A DNA stretch of 64,000 bases from Mycobacterium lepraemurium (GCA_002291465.1 CP021238.1:3348001-3412000); one strand, 5' to 3'. Positions 9,027-19,215 are shown, counted from the first letter of the stretch. Numbers and translations: made by a program. The notes: generated by a model from the sequence alone, not told the origin.

Positions 9027-9812
9027 GTGACCGCGACATTGCATGTGCACCGCTACGGCCCGCCCGGTCCGGCGCGGATCCTGGCGCTGCATGGGTTGAC
9101 CGGGCACGGCCAGCGCTGGCAGCACCTGGCCGGCCTGCTGCCCGAATTCGCTTGGGCTGCGCCGGATCTGGTCGGTCATGGCCGGTCCAGCTGGTCGGCG
9201 CCGTGGACCATCGACGCCAACATCTGGGCGCTGGCCGCCCTGCTCGATGCGCAGGCCGGCGCGCCGGTGCTGGTGGTCGGCCACTCCTTCGGGGCCGGGC
9301 TGGCGATGCACCTGGCCGCCGTGCGCCCGGACCGGGTGGCGGGGCTGCTGCTGCTGGACCCGGCGATCGGGCTGGACGGCGCCTGGATGCGCGAGATCGC
9401 CGAGGCGATGCTGTCCTCGCCGGACTATCCCGATGCCGAGGAGGCGCGGCTGGAGAAGCTGCACGGCTCGTGGTCGGATGTCGAGCCCGCGCTGCTGGAC
9501 GCCGAGATCGACGAGCACCTGATCGAGCTGCCCAACGGGCGATACGGCTGGCGGGTGTGCCTGCCGGCGATGATGTCGTACTGGAGCGAGTTGGCCCGCG
9601 ACCCGGTGCTGCCGCCGGCACAGACGGCGACGATCCTGGTGCGCGCCAAGCGAACCGCGCCGCCGTACGTCGGCGACGAACTCATCGCGGCGCTGCAGGA
9701 CCGGCTGGGATCGCGGTTCCGGCTGCTGGATTTCGACTGCAACCACATGGTGCCCTACGCCAAGCCCGACGACGTCGCCGCGCTGGCCCGCGAGCTGCTC
9801 AAGGCGCGCTGA
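9027..9812 (+). CDS. lipV: Alpha/beta hydrolase (LipV-type esterase)
   Basis: 261-residue alpha/beta hydrolase. Visible elements: N-terminal HGLTG oxyanion segment (about residues 22-26), nucleophile elbow GHSFGAG (Ser near residue 90) and a C-terminal DCNHMVPY with the catalytic His. Start is GTG 9027. It would hydrolyse ester substrates; the natural substrate cannot be deduced. It lies in the same position as lipV (Rv3203), one base ahead of the alkyltransferase-like gene, so the two are probably co-transcribed. No signal peptide is visible. Confidence 0.85.
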   Translation: MTATLHVHRYGPPGPARILALHGLTGHGQRWQHLAGLLPEFAWAAPDLVGHGRSSWSAPWTIDANIWALAALLDAQAGAPVLVVGHSFGAGLAMHLAAVRPDRVAGLLLLDPAIGLDGAWMREIAEAMLSSPDYPDAEEARLEKLHGSWSDVEPALLDAEIDEHLIELPNGRYGWRVCLPAMMSYWSELARDPVLPPAQTATILVRAKRTAPPYVGDELIAALQDRLGSRFRLLDFDCNHMVPYAKPDDVAALARELLKAR

Positions 9813-9813
9813 C

Positions 9814-10116
9814 GTGGCGCCGGTGACCGACGAGCAGGTGGAGCGGGTGCGGGCGCTGGTCGCAGCCATCCCGCCCGGCAGGGTCGCCACCTACGGCGAC
9901 ATCGCCGCTGTCGCAGGGCTTTCCAGTGCCCGCATCGTCAGCTGGATCATGCGCACCGACTCCTCCGACCTGCCGTGGCACCGGGTGATCACCGCCTCCG
10001 GGCGCCCGGCGCGGCATCTGCGGACTCGGCAGCTGGAACTGCTGCGCGCCGAAGGCGTGCTAGCCACCGACGGCAGGATCCCGCTGCCCGAGGTCCGGCA
10101 CCGGTTCGGCGCTTAG
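9814..10116 (+). CDS. Alkyltransferase-like protein (ATL), MGMT family without catalytic Cys
   Basis: 100-residue protein with the MGMT/Ogt DNA-binding domain: IPPGRVATYGDIA, then the active-site region reads PWHRVI instead of PCHRVI. Trp replaces the alkyl-accepting Cys, the hallmark of ATL proteins, which bind O6-alkylguanine and flag it for nucleotide excision repair instead of repairing it themselves. The usual N-terminal Ada/Ogt region is absent, as expected for ATLs. GTG start directly follows the lipV stop. Position equals Rv3204. The stop overlaps the convergent gene's stop. Confidence 0.88.
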   Translation: MAPVTDEQVERVRALVAAIPPGRVATYGDIAAVAGLSSARIVSWIMRTDSSDLPWHRVITASGRPARHLRTRQLELLRAEGVLATDGRIPLPEVRHRFGA

Positions 10117-10967
10117 AGCACCAGCCGGACCAGCGCCGCGGTACGGGCCAGCCCCGGAAACGCCTCGGCGGTAGACCTGGGGTGCAGCGCGTGCACGGCC
10201 AGCCGAAACATCAACGCGCGCAACAACATCTGCGGCCACTCCGGCAGTGCGTTCCAGCGTTCGATGAGTCCGTCGTCGGCCTCCCCCCAGGACAACGCGT
10301 CGATGACCACCACTCCGGCCGCCCACGACGCGGGCCGCCAGTAGGGGGTGATGTCGGTGATCCCCGGCGCCGCCGAACCCACGAAAAGCACTGTGCCGTA
10401 AAGATCGCCGTGCACCAGCTGGTTGGGGCTCTTGGTGGGCTTGCGCAGCGTGGCGAGCTGGTTGAGCAGCTCCACCGATCGCTGGGCATCCGCCGTCGCG
10501 GGGGCCACCCGCGCGCCCGGCGGCACCGAGGCCAGCGGCCGTTCCTCCCAGGCGGCGCGGTCGGCGGCGATGAAGATGTCGACGTCGCCCCAGGGCGCCG
10601 TGGGCCCCTGGGTCAGGAAGCGGGGCCGCTCGAGTTTGCCCGTTGCCTCGTGCAGGCGCACCGCCGCCGAGACGACTTCGTCGTGCCGGGGCTCCGGCGT
10701 CCCCGCGACGAAGGTGTCGGCGCGCCACCCGGACACCACGTAGCGGCCGTCGGTGGAACGGACCGGGCGGGCCAGCCGCACCCCGTCGACGAACAGCGTC
10801 TCGCGGACCCGGGCGGACCAGGCCGCGCGCGCGTTGTCGGCCACCAGTGACAGGACGACTTCGCCGCACCGCCAGCCGCCCTCCCAGCTGGCACCCAGAT
10901 AGACGGGTTTAACGCCGGCCAAACCGAACGCCGACAACACATGGCCCGGCGGTGGCTCGACTGTCAC
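10113..10967 (-). CDS. Conserved actinobacterial protein, phosphotransferase-like (TIGR02569 type)
   Basis: 284 residues from GTG 10967. Central motif QLVHGDLYGTVLF resembles the Brenner motif (HxD) of aminoglycoside phosphotransferase/choline kinase folds, but the rest is diverged and no substrate can be named. Equivalent to Rv3205c, a conserved hypothetical. It converges on the ATL gene (overlapping stops) and lies 35 bases from the 3' end of moeZ, transcribed in the same direction, so it could be read through from moeZ. Confidence 0.7.
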   Translation of the reverse strand: MTVEPPPGHVLSAFGLAGVKPVYLGASWEGGWRCGEVVLSLVADNARAAWSARVRETLFVDGVRLARPVRSTDGRYVVSGWRADTFVAGTPEPRHDEVVSAAVRLHEATGKLERPRFLTQGPTAPWGDVDIFIAADRAAWEERPLASVPPGARVAPATADAQRSVELLNQLATLRKPTKSPNQLVHGDLYGTVLFVGSAAPGITDITPYWRPASWAAGVVVIDALSWGEADDGLIERWNALPEWPQMLLRALMFRLAVHALHPRSTAEAFPGLARTAALVRLVL

Positions 10968-11002
10968 ACCGGTACTCTAAACGAGTCCAACAAGCGGGTT
11001 GG

Positions 11003-12199
11003 TCAGTACAGGATCATGTCGGGCTGCATCTGTTGCGCCCAGGCCACGATCCCGCCCTGCAGATGCACCGCGTCGCTGAATCCGGCCTGGCGCACCACCG
11101 CCAACGCCTGGGCCGACCGCACCCCGGTCTTGCAGTACAGCACCGGCATGCGGTCGGCCGGCAGCTTTGCCACGCCCTCCCCGGAGTTGATCGACGACTG
11201 CGGGATCAGCTGCGCCCCGTCGAGGTGCACGATGTCGAACTCCACCGGTTCGCGCACGTCGATCAGCGCCAGCTTGGCGCCGGAGTCCAGCAGCTCGCGC
11301 AGCTGCCGCGGGGTGATGGCCGCCTCGGCCCCGCCGGTGGCGGCGTCGGTGGAGGCGGCCGGCGCGGCGCCGCACAGCTGCTCGTAGTCGACCAGCGTGG
11401 TGATGGCAGGCCGCGACGCGTCGCAGGGGTCGCGGCGGATCGCGATGGTGCGATAGCTCATCTCGAGCGCGTCGTAGATCATCAACCGGCCCAGCAGCGA
11501 TTCGCCGATCCCGGTGATGAGTTTGATCGCCTCGGTGCTCATCACCGAGGCGATGGAGGCGCAGACGACGCCCAGCACCCCGCCCTCGGCGCAGGACGGG
11601 ACCGCGCCGGGCGGCGGGGGTTCGGGATAGAGGTCGCGGTAGTTGAGTCCGCGGCCGTCCGGGGCGTCCTCCCAGCACACCGAGACCTGGCCCTCGACCC
11701 GGTAGATGGACCCCCACACGTACGGCTTGCCGGCCAGCACCGCCGCGTCGTTGATCAGGTAGCGGGTGGCGAAGTTGTCGGTGCCGTCGACGATCAGGTC
11801 GTAGTGGCCGAACAGCTCGACGGCGTTGGACGCGTCCAGCCGGAACTCGTGCAGCCGCACGTCCACCAGCGGGTTGATCTCGGCGATGGAGTCGCGCGCC
11901 GAAGCAGCCTTGGACCGCCCGACGTCGGCCACCCCGTGGATGATCTGGCGCTGCAGGTTGGACTCCTCGACCACGTCGAACTCGACGATGCCGATGGTGC
12001 CCACCCCGGCCGCGGCCAGGTAGAGCAGCGTCGGCGCGCCCAGCCCGCCGGCCCCGATCACCAGCACCCGGGCGTTCTTGAGCCGCTTCTGTCCGTCGAG
12101 GCCGAGGCCGGGGATGATCAGCTGCCGGCTGTAGCGGGCCACCTCGTCGGCGGTCAGCTGGTCTGCGGGCGCCACCAGCGGCGGCAGCGGCGTCGACAC
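11003..12199 (-). CDS. moeZ: MoeZ/MoeB-type adenylyltransferase-sulfurtransferase
   Basis: 398 residues. N-terminal ThiF/E1-like domain: VLVIGAGGLGAP nucleotide-binding loop (about residues 45-56), conserved RQIIHG, and VDGTDNFATRYLIND. C-terminal rhodanese domain with LIDVREPVEFDI and active-site VLYCKTGVRS (Cys near 355). This two-domain protein activates ubiquitin-like sulfur carriers (MoaD, CysO and similar) and hands over sulfur for molybdopterin and cysteine synthesis. Equivalent to moeB1/moeZ (Rv3206c). Only one Cys is seen in the RRDPCDASRP segment where family members often carry Zn-binding pairs. Confidence 0.9.
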   Translation of the reverse strand: MSTPLPPLVAPADQLTADEVARYSRQLIIPGLGLDGQKRLKNARVLVIGAGGLGAPTLLYLAAAGVGTIGIVEFDVVEESNLQRQIIHGVADVGRSKAASARDSIAEINPLVDVRLHEFRLDASNAVELFGHYDLIVDGTDNFATRYLINDAAVLAGKPYVWGSIYRVEGQVSVCWEDAPDGRGLNYRDLYPEPPPPGAVPSCAEGGVLGVVCASIASVMSTEAIKLITGIGESLLGRLMIYDALEMSYRTIAIRRDPCDASRPAITTLVDYEQLCGAAPAASTDAATGGAEAAITPRQLRELLDSGAKLALIDVREPVEFDIVHLDGAQLIPQSSINSGEGVAKLPADRMPVLYCKTGVRSAQALAVVRQAGFSDAVHLQGGIVAWAQQMQPDMILY

Positions 12200-12289
12200 G
12201 GGAAACGTCTCCTGCAGGTCGGTCGGCTCAGCGATTCGAGCCGTCTACCACCATCACAGCAGCCCGCCCACGGCGCGGCAACGAGGCCG

Positions 12290-13324
12290 CTAGGCGATCG
12301 GGTACGGCCAAGGATTGAAGCGGCAGGTCTTGCCGTCGGCCTTGACGACGTCGGGATCGAACTGGGCGGCGTCGTTGTTGGACGTGGAGAACGTCTGCTG
12401 CATCATCACCGGCGCCAGCGCGCCCTGCTGTTCGCACGGCTCGTGGTGCAGGTAGCCGATGGCGTGGCCGACCTCGTGGTTGATCACGTATTGGCGGTAG
12501 GAGCCGACGTCCCCTTCGAACGGCACCGCGCCGCGCACCCAACGCACCTCGTTGATGAAGACCCGCGCCTCCCGGTTGGCCCCGAATACCGGGTTGTAGC
12601 AGGAGGTTTCGAGCCGGAATTCGTAGCCGCAGCCCTCGCGGACCGTCACCGGCGACACCAGCGAAATGCGAAAGTCCGGCTTGGCCCCGGCGGTCGCGTC
12701 GACCCGGATGAACGCGAACTGCGGGTTGTGCGTCCAACCCCTCGGGTTGGCCAGCGTCTGGTCGACCATCTGAGCGAACGCGTCGTCGCCGCCGAACATG
12801 GTCGGGTCGATGCCGTTCTCCACCTCGACGCTGTACTTGAACACCTTGGCGGTGCCCTGACCGATCTGCGGTGTGACGCCGGGCACCACGTGCCAGGTCT
12901 TGTCGCCGGCTTCGGTGAACGGACCGCCGTCGGGCAACGTGCCGGCCGGCAGGTTGGCGTCGAACGCGGCGAGCCCGCGCGGCGGGGCGTCGATGATCGT
13001 GGTGCCCACCGCACCGATCGCGATCGGGCTCTGGATCGGCTGGCTGGCCGTCGGTTTCGGCGAGCTGGTGCCCGTCACGGTCTGGTAGATGACCACGGCG
13101 GTGAGCACCACCAGCGCGGGCAAGGCGTATGCGCGCCAGCCGTAGGTGGAGACGAACCGCCCCAGCCAGGTCTGTTTGCGCCACTGCCGCGGCCGTTCCC
13201 GGTCCGCGCGGGTCCGCCCGGCTTCCCGGGCCAGCGGGTCGCGAAGCGCGCGCAACGGTTCGCGCCACTCGTCGCGCAGCACCGGCACACGACCCGTGCT
13301 GCGCGGGGGCCGCTGCGACGTCAT
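12290..13324 (-). CDS. Membrane-anchored putative zinc metalloprotease (DUF3152)
   Basis: 344 residues from ATG 13324 (MTSQRPPRST). A long charged cytosolic N-terminus precedes one membrane helix (ALPALVVLTAVVIYQTV, about residues 64-80), then a Ser/Pro linker and an extracytoplasmic domain with NHEVGHAIGYLHHEPC. The HExxHxxGxxH arrangement is the metzincin-like zinc motif. Four cysteines in the outer part could form disulfides. Counterpart of Rv3207c, annotated conserved hypothetical. Substrate unknown. It starts divergently from the TetR gene at 13534 with about 210 non-coding bases between. Confidence 0.8.
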   Translation of the reverse strand: MTSQRPPRSTGRVPVLRDEWREPLRALRDPLAREAGRTRADRERPRQWRKQTWLGRFVSTYGWRAYALPALVVLTAVVIYQTVTGTSSPKPTASQPIQSPIAIGAVGTTIIDAPPRGLAAFDANLPAGTLPDGGPFTEAGDKTWHVVPGVTPQIGQGTAKVFKYSVEVENGIDPTMFGGDDAFAQMVDQTLANPRGWTHNPQFAFIRVDATAGAKPDFRISLVSPVTVREGCGYEFRLETSCYNPVFGANREARVFINEVRWVRGAVPFEGDVGSYRQYVINHEVGHAIGYLHHEPCEQQGALAPVMMQQTFSTSNNDAAQFDPDVVKADGKTCRFNPWPYPIA

Positions 13325-14220
<896 letters not shown>

Positions 14221-14228
14221 GCGCGCCC

Positions 14229-14492
14229 TCAACGCCCCTTGCCGGCGTGCTTGCCGACCACCTCGGCGCCCACCCCGAAGCCGACCCGGCGCACGTCGGC
14301 GATGCCGATCTCGACGTAGGCGATCTTGGAGGTGTGCACCAGGAAGCGGCGGCCCCGCTCGTCGCTGAGGCGCAGCAGGTCCGACCCGTCGCTCAACGCG
14401 GCGCTGACCAGTTCTTCGACTTCGTCGGGTGTCTGGGTGCTGGTCAGAACCAGCTCGCGTGGACTATCCGTGATACCGATCTTGACCTCCAC
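14229..14492 (-). CDS. DUF3107 small protein (TB9.4-like)
   Basis: 87 residues starting VEVKIGITDSPREL, matching TB9.4 (Rv3208A) as I recall it. GTG 14492 is preferred: GGAAGGGG lies about 5 bases upstream and the protein then begins exactly like M. tuberculosis TB9.4; GTG 14498 would add two residues. Compact alpha/beta protein with a conserved DERGRRFLVHTSKIAYVEIG core. Function unknown; M. tuberculosis TB9.4 is reported as an abundant antigen. Convergent with the TetR gene. Confidence 0.82.
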   Translation of the reverse strand: MEVKIGITDSPRELVLTSTQTPDEVEELVSAALSDGSDLLRLSDERGRRFLVHTSKIAYVEIGIADVRRVGFGVGAEVVGKHAGKGR

Positions 14493-14692
14493 GGTCACCC
14501 CTTCCGTAGGTATTCGAAGTCTGTCGCCGACATTGTCGTCACGCCCCGTCAGCAGCAGGCTAGTGGACGCAGCCGGACCCCACCCGAGACAGTCCCACAC
14601 TTTGCGGTAAGCGAAACTGCGGTCGCGGTGCGATAACGATTCGCTTGCAGGTTGTCTCGGGCACCCGCGCGATACCCGATCAGTGTTGTCAC

Positions 14693-15448
14693 ATGGCTAA
14701 CTTCGGCCCCATGGGTACCACACTGCCGCACCTCGACGACCGGATCCGGGGTTACCCGGACGACGACGCTGACGACGCCTGCGACACCGACCCCTACCTG
14801 AACGCCGACTACAACTGGACCGGCTGGCCCGCCGACTCGCGCTGGCGGCCGGCCACCGCGATCGTCGGCGCCGGGGTGGCCCTGGGCGCCATCGCCACCG
14901 CCGTCATCATCAACAGCGGGGACAGCGCGTCCACCAAGGCCACGGTGGGGGCGTCGGCTCCGCACTCGGTGACCTCGGCGCCCGCGACCACCAAGGCGTC
15001 CGTCCCGCCCAACGCCTCCCCCAGCCCGTCGCGCCCGCTGCCGGCCGAGACGTTCACCACGGTCACCTCACCAAGCGCGGCGCCCAGCGCCGCGCCCAGC
15101 CTGGCCCCCGGCGTCGCCCCCGCCCAAACCCCCACGGCCGCACCGCCTCTGGCGGCGGCGCCGACGGTCACGGTGGATCCGCGCACCGTCGTCTACAGCG
15201 TGAGCGGAAGCAAGCAGCTGCTGGATTTGGTCAACGTCGTCTACACCGACGCGCACGGGGTGCCGCAGACCGAGTTCAACGTGTCGCTGCCGTGGTCAAA
15301 GGTGGTGGTGCTGGAACCCGGCGTGCAGACTGAATCCGTGGTGGCGACCAGCTTCTACGGCCGGCTCAGCTGCTCGATCTTCAACGCTGCCGGCCAGCGG
15401 GTGGTCGCCTCGGCCAACGCCTCGAACATGGCGACCTGCGCCCGCTGA
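14693..15448 (+). CDS. Thr/Pro/Ala-rich membrane protein with MmpS-like C-terminal domain
   Basis: About 251 residues. An acidic N-terminus leads to one membrane helix (AIVGAGVALGAIATAVII), then an Ala/Pro/Ser/Thr-rich linker of about 90 residues with repeated APSAAPS-type units, then a folded outer domain (VVYSVSGSKQLLDLVNVVY to the end) with two cysteines that resembles the periplasmic domain of MmpS proteins. Position equals Rv3209. The start is uncertain: ATG 14693, ATG 14711 and an upstream in-frame codon at 14645 are possible, with no clear ribosome binding site. Function unknown, probably at the cell envelope. Confidence 0.7.
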   Translation: MANFGPMGTTLPHLDDRIRGYPDDDADDACDTDPYLNADYNWTGWPADSRWRPATAIVGAGVALGAIATAVIINSGDSASTKATVGASAPHSVTSAPATTKASVPPNASPSPSRPLPAETFTTVTSPSAAPSAAPSLAPGVAPAQTPTAAPPLAAAPTVTVDPRTVVYSVSGSKQLLDLVNVVYTDAHGVPQTEFNVSLPWSKVVVLEPGVQTESVVATSFYGRLSCSIFNAAGQRVVASANASNMATCAR

Positions 15449-15469
15449 GCCCCAGGGCGGCGCCGCCGT

Positions 15470-16189
15470 TCAGCCCAGGCCCAGTTCCCGCATGCGCCGC
15501 TCGTGGGTCTGCTGCAGCCGGTCGAAGAACGCGTTGAGCTGGCCCAGCCCGCCGGCGCCGGACACCACCAGATCGACCAGCTCGTCGTGGTCGGCCAGCA
15601 GATACTGCGCCTGCGTGATCGCCTCGCCCAACAGGCGCCGCGCCCACAGCGCCAGCCGGCTGCGCTGCTTGCTGCTGGAGGTGACGGCGTCGCGCACCTC
15701 GGCGACGACGAACTGTGAGTGCCCGGTCTCCGCCAGCGCGGCGCGCACCACGTCGGCGACCTCGTCGGGCAGCCCGTCGGCGATCTCCAGGTACAGGTCG
15801 GCGGCCAACGCGTCGCCGACGTAGGTCTTGACCAGCGCCTCCAGCCAGGTGCTGGGCATCGTCAGCCGGTGGTAGTTCTCCAGCGCCGAGACGTACTTCG
15901 ACATCGCGGACACCACGTCGGCGCCCCGGCTTTCCAGCGCGTCGCGCAGCTGCTCGTAGTGCTGCATCTCGGCGGCGGCCATGCTCGCCATCGAGATCCG
16001 TCCGCGCAGGTCGGGAGCCATTTTTGCCTCGTCGGTGAGCCGGTAGAACGCGGCGATCTCGCCGTAGGCCAGCACCGCGAACAGCTCGTTGACGCCCGGG
16101 TGGTCGGCCGACAGTCGGGGGGCGGGTGAATCGGCTGCTCGGTCGGCTTCTCTGGCTGCTTCGGAGGACTGGCAAGAGGACCGGGTCAT
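15470..16189 (-). CDS. Ferritin-like fold protein (MiaE-like)
   Basis: 239 residues, mostly helical. Candidate metal ligands occur as Glu in AVLAYGEIAAFYRL, Glu/His in AAAEMQHYEQL and Glu/His in AALAETGHSQFV, consistent with a ferritin-like diiron four-helix bundle. Counterpart of Rv3210c. In the family such proteins are compared with tRNA hydroxylase MiaE, but no substrate is shown here. ATG 16189 starts it; the gene is divergent from rhlE. No signal peptide. Confidence 0.75.
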   Translation of the reverse strand: MTRSSCQSSEAAREADRAADSPAPRLSADHPGVNELFAVLAYGEIAAFYRLTDEAKMAPDLRGRISMASMAAAEMQHYEQLRDALESRGADVVSAMSKYVSALENYHRLTMPSTWLEALVKTYVGDALAADLYLEIADGLPDEVADVVRAALAETGHSQFVVAEVRDAVTSSSKQRSRLALWARRLLGEAITQAQYLLADHDELVDLVVSGAGGLGQLNAFFDRLQQTHERRMRELGLG

Positions 16190-16458
16190 GGCAACACTGT
16201 AGTCGGCTGACTTAGCGCAAAATGGGAGCCAGCTGTCGACCGGCTATCATGTAGGTAGATGGCGGTTGTATTTGTCTTCTATTGCCACCATCGGGGAAAT
16301 GTGCGTGCACAGTTGGCCCGCTCGGACTGGGTTCCTCCAGCCCGAGCTGGAGCCGGCGGCTCGGCGACGTATTCGGAGTCGGAACTGGTGTGCGCGTGAC
16401 CGCAACAGAGAGACACCGACACAATCCGATACGTCACCGAGAGGCTATCTACCCACGC
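16190..16458. promoter_or_regulatory. rhlE / ferritin-like divergent intergenic region
   Basis: 269 bases without a supported gene. It holds a long rhlE leader. A TATCAT box near 16243-16248 is a plausible -10 element for rhlE. RNA helicase genes often have long structured leaders, but I see no conserved riboswitch-like structure here. Confidence 0.35.
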
Positions 16459-17970
16459 ATGACCACACCCACCAGCACAACTGAACTCACTTTTGCTCAA
16501 CTCGGCGTCCGCGACGAAATCGTCCGTGCGCTCGACGAAAAAGGGATTCAACACCCTTTTGCGATCCAAGAATTGACCCTGCCGCTGGCGCTGGCCGGCG
16601 ACGACCTGATCGGCCAGGCCCGCACCGGCATGGGCAAGACCTTCGCCTTCGGGGTGCCGCTGCTGCAGCGCATCACGGCCGGCACCGCCCCGCGGGCGCT
16701 GAACGGCACCCCGCGCGCGCTGGTCGTGGTGCCCACCCGCGAGCTGTGCCTGCAGGTGACCGATGACCTCACGCTGGCGGCCAAGCACCTGACCGCCGAC
16801 GCCGGCCGCCCGTTGTCTGTGGTGCCCATCTACGGCGGCCGCCCCTACGAACCGCAGATCGACGCGCTGCGTGCCGGCGCCGACGTCGTGGTGGGCACCC
16901 CGGGCCGGCTGCTCGACCTTGCGCAGCAAGGCCACCTGCAGCTGGGCGGGCTGTCCGTGCTGGTGCTCGACGAGGCCGACGAGATGCTCGACCTGGGCTT
17001 CCTGCCCGACATCGAGCGCATCCTGCGGCAGATCCCCGACGACCGGCAGTCGATGCTGTTCTCGGCGACCATGCCGGACCCGATCATCACGCTGGCCCGC
17101 ACCTTCATGAACCAGCCAACCCACATCCGGGCCGAGGCGCCGCATTCGGCGGCCACCCACGACACCACGGTCCAGTACGTCTACCGGGCGCACGCCCTGG
17201 ACAAGGTGGAGCTGGTTAGCCGGGTGCTGCAGGCCGAGAGCCGCGGCGCCACGATGATCTTCACCCGCACCAAGCGCACCGCCCAGAAGGTCGCCGACGA
17301 GCTGGCCGAACGCGGCTTCAAGGTCGGTGCGGTGCACGGGGACCTGGGTCAGGTGGCACGGGAGAAGGCGCTCAAGGCCTTTCGGACCGGCGACATCGAC
17401 GTGCTGGTGGCCACCGACGTGGCGGCCCGGGGCATCGACATCGATGACGTGACGCACGTCATCAACTACCAGATTCCCGAGGACGAGCAGGCCTACGTGC
17501 ACCGCATCGGCCGCACCGGCCGCGCCGGCAAGGCCGGGGTCGCGGTCACTTTGGTGGACTGGGACGAGCTGGCCCGCTGGGCGCTGATCGGCAAGGCGCT
17601 GGGGCTGGACGTCCCCGAGCCCGCCGAGACCTACTCCAATTCGCCACACCTGTACGAAGAGCTGGGCATCCCGGCCGGCGCCGGCGGCCGGGTGGGTGCC
17701 GCCCGCAAGCCGCAGGACCCGCGCCGCAGCACCGAGCGAGCGACCGGAAAGCCGGACCAGAAGTCGGAGACAGCCACGCGGCGCTCGGGCACCCGGCGTC
17801 GGCGCACCCGCGGCGGCCAGCCGGTCAGCGGGCACCCGTCGGGCAACGGCGCCGCGAACAGCAACGGCGAGGCCGCCGCGGACGCACCGGCCGGCTCCCC
17901 GCCGGGCAACCCCGGCTCCAGCCGACGCCGGCGTCGCAAGCCCGCGGACGCCACCGCGCAGAGCAACTAG
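16459..17970 (+). CDS. rhlE: DEAD-box RNA helicase RhlE
   Basis: 503 residues from ATG 16459. Motifs in order: Q motif around IQHPFAIQELTLP, motif I ARTGMGKT, PTREL (Ia), TPGR (Ib), VLDEADEML (II, DEAD), SAT (III), ATDVAARGIDID (V) and HRIGRTGRAG (VI). The last 100 residues are basic and Arg/Gly/Ser-rich (RRRTRGGQ), an RNA-binding tail typical for actinobacterial RhlE. It remodels structured RNA. Equivalent to Rv3211. A membrane protein gene follows after 18 bases. Confidence 0.93.
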   Translation: MTTPTSTTELTFAQLGVRDEIVRALDEKGIQHPFAIQELTLPLALAGDDLIGQARTGMGKTFAFGVPLLQRITAGTAPRALNGTPRALVVVPTRELCLQVTDDLTLAAKHLTADAGRPLSVVPIYGGRPYEPQIDALRAGADVVVGTPGRLLDLAQQGHLQLGGLSVLVLDEADEMLDLGFLPDIERILRQIPDDRQSMLFSATMPDPIITLARTFMNQPTHIRAEAPHSAATHDTTVQYVYRAHALDKVELVSRVLQAESRGATMIFTRTKRTAQKVADELAERGFKVGAVHGDLGQVAREKALKAFRTGDIDVLVATDVAARGIDIDDVTHVINYQIPEDEQAYVHRIGRTGRAGKAGVAVTLVDWDELARWALIGKALGLDVPEPAETYSNSPHLYEELGIPAGAGGRVGAARKPQDPRRSTERATGKPDQKSETATRRSGTRRRRTRGGQPVSGHPSGNGAANSNGEAAADAPAGSPPGNPGSSRRRRRKPADATAQSN

Positions 17971-17988
17971 CGCCCCCCGCGCCGACGC

Positions 17989-19215
17989 ATGGTCAGACCC
18001 GAGCGGCGGACCAGGGGCGACATCGTGGCCGCCGCGACCATCGCCGTCGTCGTCGCCGCGACCGCCGCGCTGATCTGGTGGACCAGCGAAGCCCGGGCAA
18101 CCGTCAGCCACACGGCGGCCGTGCCGGCGCCCAACCCGAGCCCCGCCCGGCAAGTGCCGACCAGCCTCACACAGCTGTGGACCGCGGCCAGCCCGGCCAC
18201 TACCGAGCCGGTAGTGGTGGGTGGGGTGGTCGCCACCGGTGCGGGCCGGCGGATCGACGGCCGCGACCCCGCGACCGGGCAGTCCCGCTGGAGCTATGCC
18301 CGCGACACCGACCTCTGCGGACTGTCCTGGCTGTACCGCTACGCCGTCGGGGTGTACCGCGACGACCGTGGCTGCGGCCAGGTGAGCACCCTCGACGGTT
18401 CCACCGGCCGCCGCGGGCCGGCCCGCAGCGGCTACGCCGACCCGCGGGTGCGGCTGTCCTCCGACGGCATGACCGTGCTGTCGGTCGGCGACACCCGGCT
18501 GGAGCTGTGGCGCTCGGACATGGTGCGGATGCTCACCTACGGCGAGACCGACGCCCGGGTGAAACCGTCGGCGCGCGGACTGCACTCGGGCTGCCGGCTG
18601 ATCTCGGCCGCGGCCAGCTCGTCGGCGGTCTCGGTGCTGGAGAGCTGTGCGAATCAGGCCGACCTGCGGCTGGTGCTGCTGCGGCCCGGCAAAGACGACG
18701 ACGAGCCCCAGCAACACATCGTGGCCGAGCCGGGCATCGCACCGGATTCGGGCGCCCGGGTGCTGGCCGTCCGGGAGGCCACCACCGCGGTGTATCTGCC
18801 GGCGCCGCGGCCGCGGGTCGACGTGATCGATGAAACCGGGACGACGGTGTCGAGCACGCCGCTGCCCAGACCGCCGTCGCCGTCGGCGGCGGTCTCGCGC
18901 GCGGGCAGCGTGATGACCTGGTGGACCGGCGATTCGCTGATGGTCTTCGACGTCAACACCTTGGCGCTGCGCTACACCATCGCCGCCGGGGACAGGACCG
19001 CGCCGCTGGGGCCGGGAGCGATGATGGCGGGCCGGTTGCTGGTGCCCGTCACCGGGGCGATCGGCGTCTACGACCCGATCAGCGGCACCAGCGAACGCTA
19101 CATTCCGGTGGACCGGGCGACCAGCGGCGCGCTACCCGGGGCCGCGGTGGTGCCGGCCGTGTCCGGGTCGCGGGTGTTCGAGCAGCGCGGCGACACCGTG
19201 GTCGCGCTGGGCTGA
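17989..19215 (+). CDS. Membrane-anchored beta-propeller-like protein (Rv3212-type)
   Basis: 408 residues. One N-terminal membrane helix (IVAAATIAVVVAATAALIWW) follows a short Arg-rich cytosolic tail. The outer part has repeated DxxTGxxRW / STLDGSTGRRG-type units as in PQQ-like beta-propellers, plus four spaced cysteines. Exported protein of unknown function, position equals Rv3212. ATG 17989 lies 18 bases after the rhlE stop, so the two are probably co-transcribed. Confidence 0.78.
   Translation: MVRPERRTRGDIVAAATIAVVVAATAALIWWTSEARATVSHTAAVPAPNPSPARQVPTSLTQLWTAASPATTEPVVVGGVVATGAGRRIDGRDPATGQSRWSYARDTDLCGLSWLYRYAVGVYRDDRGCGQVSTLDGSTGRRGPARSGYADPRVRLSSDGMTVLSVGDTRLELWRSDMVRMLTYGETDARVKPSARGLHSGCRLISAAASSSAVSVLESCANQADLRLVLLRPGKDDDEPQQHIVAEPGIAPDSGARVLAVREATTAVYLPAPRPRVDVIDETGTTVSSTPLPRPPSPSAAVSRAGSVMTWWTGDSLMVFDVNTLALRYTIAAGDRTAPLGPGAMMAGRLLVPVTGAIGVYDPISGTSERYIPVDRATSGALPGAAVVPAVSGSRVFEQRGDTVVALG

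Noticed and set aside
7227..9890. 887-codon minus-strand frame running through adnA and lipV
   Set aside because: Overlaps adnA in another frame and lipV antisense; GC shadow.
16279..18717. 812-codon minus-strand frame opposite rhlE
   Set aside because: rhlE motifs are complete on the plus strand; the antisense frame is compositionally biased.
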